From: Meconema thalassinum
Lineage: Eukaryota > Arthropoda > Insecta > Orthoptera > Tettigoniidae
Assembly (NCBI GenBank): GCA_946902985.2
Contig: OX336393.1
Span: 49,351,348-49,415,347 of the forward strand
Length of the DNA stretch: 64,000 bases
Direction: 5' to 3'
Positions 54,425-64,000 of the stretch are shown one piece after another. Positions within the stretch are counted from its first letter, which is position 1. The number at the start of each line of letters is the position of its first letter. The notes beneath the pieces are model-generated. The model saw nothing but the letters and a program-made list of their open reading frames with translations. It did not search any database and had not been told where the DNA came from. The translations under genes and the position numbers were made by a program.

Positions 54425-56440
54425 ATGTCGGAGGAGGAACAGAGGCAGTTGAGAAGTAGGGATGCAGTCAAGAAAGTTAATTATAAGGAGGTTGATAGCG
54501 GTAGCGATGTTGAGAGCGTAGAGAATAATACCAAGATGTCGGAGGTAAATCTTGAGAATAATCCTGAGATTAATCCTGAAAATAATCCTGAGGTTAACCC
54601 TGACACTAATTCAGAGGAAAATATCGAGACGAATATAGAGGTACATCCTGAGACTAGTGGTAGTCTAGAGAAAGAAAAGTCTATAGAGATTCCTGAAGAT
54701 CCATTAACTGCGCTCATAAGGCAGATGAGTAGAGATTTAAGTGCGAAATTTGATGAGAGTATGAATAAAAATAGTAGGGAGATGAAAGAAGATATTGGTA
54801 GGCTAAATCAAAATATGGAAGAGAATAAGAAAGATAATTTAGAAAGTAGGAAGGAATTCAATGATAAATTTGAGAAATTAGATAAAGATATGAATAAAAA
54901 TATGGAAGAGAGTAAGAAAGATAATTTAGAAAGTAGGAAGGAATTCAATGATAAATTTGAGAAATTAGATAAAGATATGAATAAAAATATGGAAGAGAGT
55001 AAGAAAGATAATTTGGAAAGTAGGAAGGAATTGAGTAGAGATTTAGGTGAGAAATTAGATAAGAGTAATCAAAAGATGAGAGAGGATATGAGTAAAATAA
55101 ATCAGAAATTGGAAGAGAATAATGTAAAACTAGATATTGTGGAAACGATGAATAGAGAATTAAGTATGAAGTATGATATGCTACAGGAGAGTATTCAGGG
55201 GGTGAAACAGGAAATCAGAGGTGAAATTAAGGAGGAGGTAGAGATGAAGGCTAAAGATATTATTAAGACAGTAGATAAGAAATTAGAAGCAGCAGAAAGT
55301 AGGATTCAGGAAAGAATAGTAACTGTGATTGAAGAGAAAATAGCAACTCAAGGTGAAAGTTTTAGCAAATTGGTAGAAGTGGAAACTAGGCAGGTGGTAG
55401 AGACTTTAGGGGAAACTGCAGTAGAATCAGTAAAGACAGCCTGTAAGGAGACTATAATTGAAAGTAGAATGGAGTCAGACGAGATTTTAGGTGAAAGCAA
55501 ATTGGAATTAGCGGAGATTTTAGGTGAAATCAGATTAGAGTCAGACGAGATTTTAGGTGAAAGCAAATTGGAATTAGTGGAGACTGTAATTGAAAGTAGA
55601 TTAGAGTCATTGGAGATTGTAGGTGAAAGCAGATTGGAATCGGAGGAGATCTTAGGTGAGGAACGGCAAATAGCGGAGATTTTAGGTGAAATCAGATTAG
55701 AGTCAGACGAGATTTTAGGTGAAAATAGATTAGCGTCAGAGGAGATAGTAGGAGAAAGCATAGTAGAGTTGAAGGAGATTTTAGATGAACGCAGGATAGC
55801 TGTAGAAGAGACTATAGAATGTAGCGAAAAAGAAGTGAAGAAGATGAGAGAAAAGATAGGGATAGAAGTAGGTAAGATAAAGAAAGTACTAAGCACCCAA
55901 GAGATTAAGATGCAGACAATCATAGATAAATTAGATAGGCAAACTAGGGAAGAATTTAGTCCTGTGATAGAGGAAGTTAATATGAAATTATTAGTGGCAG
56001 AGAAGCGTGCGTTAAGTCATAGTCAGAAGAACATAATTAGTAAACAGGTTAAGAGGAGGAGAGAGATAGATAAGAGCAGAAGCAGTAGTCCACGGCTAAA
56101 GAGAGCATTAAGTGATAGTAACGGAGAAATGAAAATGAAACCTAAAGGTAGATATTTTAGAAGTAAAATGAAAGAAAAGAGAATTAAGTTGCTAGAGGAG
56201 AAAGAAATCAGGATGAGAGAGAGAAAGAAAGCATATGACGTGCAGTTGCGTACTGAATTAGCCAGACTTGGGGATGTGAGAGGGGGAAAGCCGAAGTACT
56301 GTGTTACTATGGATGAATGTAGTACAGAGGAAGTAGAAACTAATGTAACACGGAAGGAATTATGTGGAATTCTAGTTAAAGATAGAATTGAAGATGAATG
56401 TGGTAAGAACGGTGAAATGCCAGTGAACGTATTTATGTAA
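54425..56440 (+). CDS. 671-aa coiled-coil protein, only ORF of the LTR element
   Basis: The start is MSEEEQRQ at 54425; the ATG at 54383 adds 14 residues and is a possible alternative. Order: acidic N-terminus with NPE/NPEN repeats (about 45-75); 29-aa repeats of MEESKKDNLESRKEFNDKFE type (about 120-210, two and a half copies); long coiled coil; a run of 11-12-aa degenerate repeats (ESDEILGE, LESLEIVGE; about 350-470); coiled coil; and a strongly basic region (KRRREIDKSRSSSPRLKR, then KMKEKRIKLLEEKE; about 555-620). No capsid fold, CCHC, protease or RT is seen. It is probably Gag-like or a packaging/nuclear scaffold protein; function unknown. Position and style echo the coiled-coil ORF1 of the Ty3 element. 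Confidence 0.85.
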   Translation: MSEEEQRQLRSRDAVKKVNYKEVDSGSDVESVENNTKMSEVNLENNPEINPENNPEVNPDTNSEENIETNIEVHPETSGSLEKEKSIEIPEDPLTALIRQMSRDLSAKFDESMNKNSREMKEDIGRLNQNMEENKKDNLESRKEFNDKFEKLDKDMNKNMEESKKDNLESRKEFNDKFEKLDKDMNKNMEESKKDNLESRKELSRDLGEKLDKSNQKMREDMSKINQKLEENNVKLDIVETMNRELSMKYDMLQESIQGVKQEIRGEIKEEVEMKAKDIIKTVDKKLEAAESRIQERIVTVIEEKIATQGESFSKLVEVETRQVVETLGETAVESVKTACKETIIESRMESDEILGESKLELAEILGEIRLESDEILGESKLELVETVIESRLESLEIVGESRLESEEILGEERQIAEILGEIRLESDEILGENRLASEEIVGESIVELKEILDERRIAVEETIECSEKEVKKMREKIGIEVGKIKKVLSTQEIKMQTIIDKLDRQTREEFSPVIEEVNMKLLVAEKRALSHSQKNIISKQVKRRREIDKSRSSSPRLKRALSDSNGEMKMKPKGRYFRSKMKEKRIKLLEEKEIRMRERKKAYDVQLRTELARLGDVRGGKPKYCVTMDECSTEEVETNVTRKELCGILVKDRIEDECGKNGEMPVNVFM

Positions 56441-59413
56441 ATTTATATTACCGATAGTTACTGTTCCGTATGACTTAAATATTAAGTAATGAAGTTTAAT
56501 AGGATTTAACAGAGGTAGATAAGGAACCTGCTGTGTGTAATTTTAATTCAGTCGTGAAGTTAGGATGGTAAGGGGCGCGTAGTGCCTACGCTTATTGATT
56601 TAGATTGACTAAAATTATTTAATTTTGAAGACAGAGGTTGTCGTGCTATTGAGCAATGCAGGTAAGTTGAATGTAGGTCCTTAAACGGCAGGTAAGTTGG
56701 ATGAAGTAAGAATTAAATTTTAAAAGTAGGAAGGTTATTACATAGGTAAGTAATCGAAAGAAAGTAATAATTATTATGGCAACCATAATTAAGAATATAA
56801 TGGTAATAAAGATTTAATTCAAAAGTGAGTGAAGATCAGATGATACAGTGGTAATAAAACGAATGAGTTGAAGAATTAGGTATTGATTTAATAAAGAAGT
56901 TTCATTTTGAGGACAGCGAGGTCATCAGTGGATATATTTTGAGAAATTTATAAGTGGTTTAGAATTGTTAATGGTAATGCGTTGTATGAATTAACCAACA
57001 TCGGGTTGAAATGAGGAAGTAGTAACTAATTAGGACATCTGGTACTTGTTGACAGATATGTGTGTGTGTATGTGTGTATTTTCACGTAAATGGACGTGAG
57101 TTTGAAGAAGTAGGCCAACGAAGGTAATGCCGTTGAGCAATGTGGTTTTAAAGTTTTGGTAAGATGCCAAATGAAGTTTTTTAAGGAGGAAGTTTTGGTA
57201 AGATGCCAAATGAAGTAGGTTGGAGGAAGTTTTTGGTAAGATGAAGTAGGTCAGCGAGGTATATTCCGTTGAGCAATAATTATTTTTTATGGTGTCTACG
57301 GGACTACGTGAAGTTAATGTTGGGAGTTTTTTTAAGTATATATGGATGTATGTACACAAGGTAATAAGAGATTACAAAGGTAAGATTGTCCAAGTTTTAG
57401 TTACAGTTACGCACGTTTTAAAGATATTACAAGGCTTGTTATTGAGCTAAACCACTTTGTAGTAAAAAGTTACTGATGATTAATAACGAATTAATGATGT
57501 GGTAGATTGTTGTCCTACACACAGGTTAAAGTAAAGATAATAATTATAATTAAAAGGTTGACATAATATTTACTAATATTGAAAGGAATTTGTTATAATT
57601 CGACGTTTGAGGATTTAAAGATAAATCTTTTTTTTTAGTAGACAGGAAATTAAAGTTTTATTTATGTCATACGGAGTTAGTAAAGATAAGTTAATATTTT
57701 GAAGGAAGAATAAGTTGGTAAGATAAGTGTATACCTAAGGGGTAATAATGAAGTTACAATTAAAGGCAGGTGTAAGTTACGCATTTAATTTGGTAGAGCA
57801 GAGAGTGTCTGAACTGTGTTAGAACTCAGAACTTGCTTTATGAAGTGATTATGGGAGAATATTTGCGAATTAGGAGTGTCGGTGTTATTAACTATCAACT
57901 GGAACACTGTCATTATTTTAGGAAGACAATAGTTAGGAAAGCTAAGTGTGATGTTATTATTCCAAGGAATTAGTCGAAGCATGTAAGATTTTTTAGCTGA
58001 AATTTAGTGTGTTATTGGTCAGTAAGAGGTGACCTGTAACAGTAAGAAGATGTGGGATTATACCACGAATAGGGAGGGTTTTTGTATGTGACGTGTGATG
58101 TCACGATGAGTTTTGAGAGATTCTGGTATAGCAAGAGTGAGCTATAGTCCAGGTAATCGAAGCAAGTAAGGAAGTGTTGACGTGTAATGTCACAATAAGT
58201 TTTGAGAGAAAACTATGGTTTTTTTAAGGTATTCAGCAAAAAATCAAATCATGAATAGACTAAATTTAAAGTATAAGAGCATTAATATTTGGTGGAACGA
58301 AATATTTATTCCGAGGAGTTTGTCATGTGTTTTTGTGAAATAGTTTAGTGATATACGTAATTCAGGTATTGAGTAGTATTTTGTCCAAGTCTTAATCATT
58401 TTGTTATGGTAGGTAAGGAATGGCGAAACAGTGAAGATATCTTGACGCTAAGTTAAATTTTATAAGATGAACAAGAAATCAGATTTTATGTTTATTTGTG
58501 ATTTTGAAAATTCAAGTTATTGTTTTTGAGAAGTAGTAAAGAGGAATTATGGTTTTATGAGAAGTTAAGAAGTCGTGGAGACTTAGGAAGTATTAATTTG
58601 GAAGGAGGCGGCCGTGGCCTAAGAAAGAATTAAGCCACGAAGGCAGGTGAGTAGTAACTTGGATATTTAAATGAACTGTTTAATAACTGCTTTGAGGTAT
58701 TTCGATGTCATTATGTATTTGGGGAAATATTTACATGTATGACATATGCACTGAAATAGGAATTGCCTTAGGTATCTTGCTAAGTTATTTTTTTCTTCAA
58801 TTATTGAAATTTTACTGCATTTGAGTAATCCCTTTATAAAGACGAAAGGAATATTGTATTGTTTGCATCCTATTATCGTGTGCTGTAATAGTTATTATGG
58901 GTTAATCAGCTGGTATTACAACAATGTACTTCTACGCCAGACTGATATACAAAAACTACGTTCAAAAGAGATGAAGCCAAAATTGTATGTCATGCATACG
59001 ATCACCGAAATATAAACGAGTGCAGCGTTGACATATATGTCAAAAATAAAAGTGAAGGGCATTTTATATGTATTTTTTTTACAGCATATAAAAAAAATGA
59101 ACATTATGAACATTTGGAAGAATGAGATGAATGAAAGTTAAAATATGATTTTTTTGTGAAGAATACATTTATGTATATTTTTTTACAACATATATAAAGA
59201 AGAATGAACATTATGAACATTTGGAAGAATGAGTAATGATAGTACAAATATGTAAAGTGAAAAGAGTATGTTCTTGTATATCTTTATGTATTGTTGAAGG
59301 GTATTATTTGTATGTTGTCGTTATGGGGGTATTAATATTTAAATTTGTATTCATTTGTGTAGGATGTGTAGTGATATAAATAATGTTACATTTTATTTTA
59401 AATTATTTATATC
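56441..59413 (+). other. non-coding internal region of the LTR element
   Basis: About 3 kb without a convincing ORF, rich in purines on the plus strand. Small direct repeats include TTTTGGTAAGATGCCAAATG (57148 and 57191 areas) and GAACATTATGAACATTTGG (59099 and 59208 areas). It occupies the place of pol in an autonomous relative. Confidence 0.6.
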
Positions 59414-59422
59414 AGGGGCGAT
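59414..59422 (+). promoter_or_regulatory. weak polypurine tract
   Basis: AGGGGCGAT sits directly before the 3' LTR. It is short and imperfect, but correctly placed. Confidence 0.5.
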
Positions 59423-60689
59423 TGTAACGATTCGATCCCATAGCTGTTATATTTAAAGGGTTATTCATTTATTATCATGTTATTATTATTATTATTAACT
59501 AGTACATCCATGAGATGATTTTTATATCAGATAATTGTAAGCGGTTTTGATTATTATATTCAATTAGATTTTTATTAACAATTACTTGTAAAGAGACGAA
59601 GTATTATATATTGCAACAAGACTGGCGATATGGACTAACCCTGTGCGTCACAAACTGAACGACGTAGTAATAATTACACCACGGCAAACTGCGTCATTTT
59701 CCTGAGATGTTAAGAAACCCACTATGGTGTAACCAACACGCCATTTTCTACGGTACGTACGCGTCTAAAGATTACAAATTGTGGTGCAATTAGCCCTCGT
59801 GAGAGAATGAACACTGAAGAAAGGGAAGCTTACTGGAGGGGGAGACCGTCGAAGACCACGTGACAAGGAAGTCATTAATACCTGCGACTCCGACAAAAGA
59901 CGCATTGATCTACAGCTCTCAATGAAGTAAGGAAGTTGTAACCTTGCTTTCTGGGTCCTAATGGACTGAGCACCGAGAGTCGACACTGAACGATGTCTTG
60001 CCGACATCTATATCAATACATAATGGGTTATATCCCTGATCAAGAGTCTTTCTACAGATGGCAACGTACTTAATGAGGATATTTCATAGTAAATGAGATA
60101 TCACATCATTTTTTTAAACATAAGCGACGTAACATCGAGATCATCGATCATTTCTTAAATATGACGAATCTTCGACTGGGTGAGCCAACAATTCAATAAA
60201 ACTATCGTCTCTATTATAATTTAACTTCATTTAACTTTCAATTCATTTTAATATTCATTTTCTTTTAAATAATTAATTGCCGCATTGAGTAATTTTAAAT
60301 TCAATTGTGTGACTATCACTATTCTGTTTTATTAATATTTTGTTTTTGCATTTAATAAATTCATTCTCTTCAACGTAATGCCTATTTCTTTCATTGTAGT
60401 TGGTACTTTAAGGCAATCATACTCCTTGATTAAATACTGGATTGGTTAGATGACTTTGTCTCACTACGGCCCGGGTAAGTGGTTTCGACTCTACTGCTGA
60501 TAGCCGAGGTCAAATCAATAAATTTCGATTCACTGTGTTAAATAGGGATCTGGCGCTCAACAACTTATTATATTACACTATCACAGGTAAGGTCACACCA
60601 CAGTGTATATTATTTATTATTATCATGTATGTTTAAATAGAACCACAATAGTCATCAACCACGATGAAGGACTTTTTAAAAATGTTACA
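59423..60689 (+). repeat. 3' LTR of the non-autonomous element
   Basis: 1267 bp, near-identical to 53013-54279, followed by the second GGCT target duplication. Confidence 0.95.
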
Positions 60690-60904
60690 GGCTGACCAAA
60701 ACGAAAGTATAGAGCATTATTTAAGCCTCGGGTCATAAATACGCAAGCCCCAGTCTTGCACTTTGGTACTCCCAGCCTAATGCGATTCACTGTCCTTCGA
60801 GCCATTTCTTCCTTCGCTGGGATGTCTGCGTCCCCAGAACCAGGTAATTAAACAAGGCAGCTTCCGTGACCACGACTGCTCTAGAAGATTGGAACATCCT
60901 CCTT

Positions 60905-61385
60905 CTGATTGGTTGGTTTCTCAGTTTAGGGGCTGCCCGGTGTACTTTGGGTGTGTGTAGAATATGTCTGATAACCGGTGTTAGTTGTGATGGCTGTATT
61001 AGTGTGTGTTATCTGTAATTCAGGTAAGGACAGCAGACGACCAATTTCAAGTAGTTCCCACGTTTGATACCACATGCTACCGTCAACTATACCTAGATGT
61101 GAACTTGGCTACTAGATGGCACCGCAACTGGTACCTGGCGGTGAACGTTGGAACTAAAACAGCGGTAATCAAATCTAACCTACACATTTATCTTCATGCA
61201 AATAAAGGTTCTTTCGCATGCCATAAATCTATGACATGGGACCGCCGGCTTTACTTCCTCTCCGAAGGAATAAATACTGAGGGATTTTTAACGCTCTTAA
61301 TAAATCCGATGACTTCGGCCGGGTTTGAACCCGCGATCTTTGACATAGAAGCTCAGCATGATACCAACTACGCCACTGAAACCGT
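60905..61385 (-). mobile_element. SINE-A, copy 5
   Basis: Minus strand, with A-box TGGCGTAGTTGG, B-box GGTTCAAACCC, family body and ACCAA-type tail. It has a perfect 10-bp target duplication, CATCCTCCTT (60895-60904 and 61386-61395). Confidence 0.9.
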
Positions 61386-61395
61386 CATCCTCCTT

Positions 61396-62110
61396 GTACC
61401 CGGACACATCCTGCACGACAACGGAGTGACCACTTCGTGTCGTAGTGTCTAGCATTCTTGGCTATAATAATCCCTCCTTATATTATTCTGATAAGCTCCC
61501 ATTAACACCAACCTACACATATGGGGTACCTACAGGTTCAGCATAACCCAATGCGTAAGTGAAACGCACTCACTTACTCTTTAAATGCCTCACTATTAAA
61601 TAAATACCGTAAAACATGTATATTTACAATGAAATAATGAAAGAATGCAACACGGTAACCATGGTAACAGAATCTCACAGGTCCATCTATTTCTGTAAGA
61701 CGCAATGCAATTCCAATTATTACATCACTGTGAAAGTTTCCAGACGGTTATAAGGTTATCACTGAACCAAATTAAGCTGTAAAATTCATCAATACATACA
61801 GTATAATGCGCTTAAGAAGGTCAAGGGGCACTCTAGATTTTTTTCACGCAATTTTCACGTTTGAGTGTGGTACGAAAGGTCTTTTCCACTCGACTATAAA
61901 GGGTCTCCGAAAACCACATTTAAAGGCCCTTAAATTAAGTGTCTGTGATATTCCCAGAAAACTAACTTCGCTCTGATATACCTATGAAGGAATGACAAAC
62001 CCCTAACCACTGCACCAGTAGCTGAATTGATAAAGTCTGATTATTCATACCAAGGATAAATCAGTCATAGCATTCATGATTGAGATTTTGCTAAGTGTAC
62101 ACTTTACAAC
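61396..62110. other. no recognisable feature
   Basis: No gene or repeat recognised. Confidence 0.4.
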
Positions 62111-62149
62111 TGGAATACTCGCGGGTGAAGCCACGACGGGTAATGCTAG
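62111..62149 (+). mobile_element. Helitron 3' terminus
   Basis: CGCGGGTGAAGCCACGACGG followed by GTAATGCTAG resembles the CG-rich hairpin plus CTAG ending of the other Helitrons. The 5' end was not found. Confidence 0.5.
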
Positions 62150-62157
62150 TAAATAAT

Positions 62158-62533
62158 AATATCGTATGGCCTCGGTGCCGGGTGCAAGCTTTGTAATTTG
62201 ACACCCAGAGGGTAGCTTGCGTGTCGAACCTCGTTGATCCTTGAATCACTATGAAAGTCAAGGAGGTTAGATATCTTAGCTCCTTGAACACTATAGTGCT
62301 TTCTAGTAGAGAAATGAGGAACTTTGTGTTGGCGGAAACTCCCGAGATTTATTTTTTCCATGATGACATTACCTACTGAATTCAAATGGGTTCTTTGACA
62401 AACCAACATCGTATGGCATGCGTGTCGTATTTTTTCTGCCTTTCAAAAAATCACTTACCACGACCAGGAGCGAACCTGCAAGCTTGCGGTTTGTAGACCG
62501 ACACGCTATCCACTCACCCACCGTGGTAACCTC
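62158..62533 (-). mobile_element. probable tRNA-derived SINE, family D
   Basis: The minus-strand head reads CACGGTGGGTGAGTGGATAG (A-box-like) and GCAGGTTCGCTCCTGG (B-box-like), with a body down to a CCATACGATATTATTA tail. CATCGTATGGC-like sequence occurs both at 62158 and at 62408, which may mean a composite. I see no firm target duplication. Confidence 0.55.
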
Positions 62534-63162
62534 TTGGCTATACTAAGAAATTAACTCTGGACTAAGGGAAGGAACGTGGTACACTCAAATGTGAGAGGCA
62601 GAACTGGGAATACGCACCTCAGTCATCTTACGATGGCAATCTGTGACTTCCCATATCTTATTTAGCGTGTGCCGGGATGGTGCCTAAATTTCGGCCACGG
62701 CCGCCTCATACTTACATCCTAGCCCAACATGCTAATAAAAACACCACTACAGCCAATGATGCAGGTTACGCCCAAGTACACGGGATGGAAATGACCACAG
62801 TGTCCAAACCCTAATCAACAACATAGAATAAACAAGATGAGGTTTAAACCTGAGCAAATCTTCTGTTTTATTTGCCGTGCGTTTTGCAGGGTTTTCCCTA
62901 GGTTCACCAAATGAGGTTCATCAGGGGGACTTTTGGTACACCGCGCCCCGACCGTGTACTTGTAAGAAGCGCATTTGCTTTTCTTTACTGCGAGCTCTTA
63001 CATGTTTTCTCCTGATTTAACCCTTACCATGTCCCTGAGAAATGTATTTATTTATGTCTATTTATTTATTATATTGTTTAGAAGACATTTAGAAAGAGGA
63101 GAGTTCAGGGGACCATGGAATTTGTATTGTGGAAAGCAGGCATAGCTTAGAATTGTTGTTAT
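62534..63162. other. no recognisable gene
   Basis: Unidentified; a TATTTATTTATT-type AT-rich stretch lies at 63045-63075. Confidence 0.4.
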
Positions 63163-63850
63163 TACAGTACATTACGCAACGAGCCTATAATGGCTATAAT
63201 TAAGACACGAGTATTTTTATAAAACGAGCGTATGCGAGTTTTATAATTTCCATACGAGTGTCTTAATTACCATTATAGCCGAGTTGCATACGACTGTTTA
63301 TGTTCGACGATAATTATAACTTTATTATATGTTTTATCATAAATATTCATAAATATCTGTTGAGAGTCAACCACTTGAATTTTGTAATCGGAGAGCGAGC
63401 GTTGGGTGTGATATCTCTGTCTTTCAAGATCTCTGAACGACCGACGCATGCGCTCTGTGTGCTTGCAATGCCATATTATGCAGGCCATATGTTTACATCT
63501 GCCGTCCCTCAGTAATATTGTCACCGGATTTGTTTGAAGGCAATGCGCTGTGTAGAAATTAAGGTTGGTGATATTAAGGTACAGTGCTATTTCTTGTCTC
63601 ATATTTGCCAGTTTATTTACGCTAACATATGGACGATGCGTATTTCATGTCGGTAATTTATTATAGTTCGATGTTATGTTTATGTCCGACATGTTGGATT
63701 TTGAGCGCATGCGCGAAGGTATCGTTACCTAATTGGTCAATGAACGAGCTCTGATTGGCTGGAGAAACTGCATCATAATGAAAAACAGTGTTATAATGAT
63801 CATCATTATGGTACAGTTTTCTGACACATAATAGTGAGGGTCGAACATAA
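63163..63850 (-). repeat. palindrome-bearing repeat, copy 2
   Basis: Reverse orientation relative to copy 1 at 50541. Palindrome arms at about 63172-63216 and 63253-63292 (CGCAACGAGCCTATAATGGC against CATTATAGCCGAGTTGCATA). It ends with the ATAGTGAGGGTCGAACATAA motif that mirrors the start of copy 1. The part at 63360-63780 has no counterpart I could align by eye in copy 1. Confidence 0.65.
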
Positions 63851-63861
63851 ATATTATTAGC

Positions 63862-64000
63862 CTACTTTTCACATTTTGCAAAAATGAGGAAAAAGTAGAC
63901 TTATGAGATCGGGCAAATGTGTGTCTGTCTGTCTGACCTTCTGTCTGTCTGTCTGTCTGTCTGTCTGTCCTTCTGTCTGTCTGGCTGGCAGGCTGGCTGG
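63862..64000 (-). mobile_element. stem-loop element, copy D (cut by window end)
   Basis: It begins with the family hairpin (TAGCCTACTTTTCACATTTT and its partner AATGAGGAAAAAGTAGACTT), then TATGAGATC and a (TGTC)n run to the window edge. This is the reversed 3' end of copy A. Confidence 0.8.

Larger units (their letters stand above)
53013..60689 (+). mobile_element. young LTR retrotransposon with no polymerase
   Basis: Two LTRs of exactly 1267 bp (53013-54279 and 59423-60689) start TGTAAC and end GTTACA. The target duplication is GGCT (53009-53012 and 60690-60693). I noticed a single difference between the LTRs (C versus G at about 54127 / 60537). The internal 5143 bp hold one long coiled-coil ORF and about 3 kb of non-coding, purine-rich sequence; no protease, RT or integrase motif is visible in any frame given. 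It must be moved by another element's enzymes. Confidence 0.95.

Noticed and set aside
55348..55923. 191-aa minus-strand ORF
   Set aside because: Antisense shadow of the repetitive coiled-coil gene; low complexity and no domain.
63273..63602. 109-aa minus-strand ORF
   Set aside because: It lies across the palindrome-bearing repeat and has no domain.

Overview
This is a window of eukaryotic, almost certainly arthropod, genomic DNA. No convincing single-copy host gene is visible; nearly everything recognisable is a transposable element or tandem repeat. The mix is Tc1/mariner, hAT, Helitron, Ty3/gypsy, several non-LTR families and tRNA-derived SINEs with ACCAA- or ATC-type tails. It suggests a large, repeat-rich insect genome, perhaps polyneopteran (stick insect, cricket or cockroach type); that placement is an inference from element style only. 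There is no operon-like organisation: 'neighbours' here means nesting order.

1-5.3 kb: a mariner remnant; a tRNA-SINE (family A) split by an ATC-tailed retroposon; a non-LTR 3' end split by a stem-loop element (copy A); a second SINE-A. 5.37-7.49 kb: about 38 tandem copies of a 56-bp satellite unit. 7.95-21.2 kb: a nest five levels deep. Stem-loop element C contains a hAT transposon (8-bp target duplication); the hAT contains a 10.6-kb Helitron sitting exactly between A and T inside the transposase reading frame; the Helitron is filled with about 165-bp repeats and contains both a complete Tc1 element with an intact 341-aa transposase and a solo LTR; the solo LTR contains stem-loop element B.

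22-33 kb: non-LTR remnants, Helitrons, SINEs (one a chimera of two families) and two mariner derivatives, most resolvable by target duplications. 33.0-49.4 kb: a complete Ty3/gypsy element read on the minus strand, with unusually long (about 2.8 kb) LTRs and GTAT target duplications. It has a coiled-coil ORF followed, across a U UUU UUA heptamer in the correct phase, by a capsid-protease-RT-RNaseH-integrase ORF. The copy is broken by a non-LTR insertion between capsid and protease, another in its 3' LTR, and a protease Asp-to-Gly change.

50-53 kb: a small SINE, a palindrome-bearing repeat and non-LTR 3' ends. 53.0-60.7 kb: a young LTR element (two 1267-bp LTRs, one difference noticed) encoding only a 671-aa coiled-coil protein and no polymerase. 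60.7-64 kb: SINEs, a Helitron end, a second palindrome-bearing repeat and the start of another stem-loop element.

The strongest candidates for something new are the coiled-coil-first LTR elements (one autonomous in design, one not), the satellite-bearing Helitron, the stem-loop element family whose ends are mapped by two independent insertions, and the chimeric SINE. All coordinates and comparisons were made by eye.
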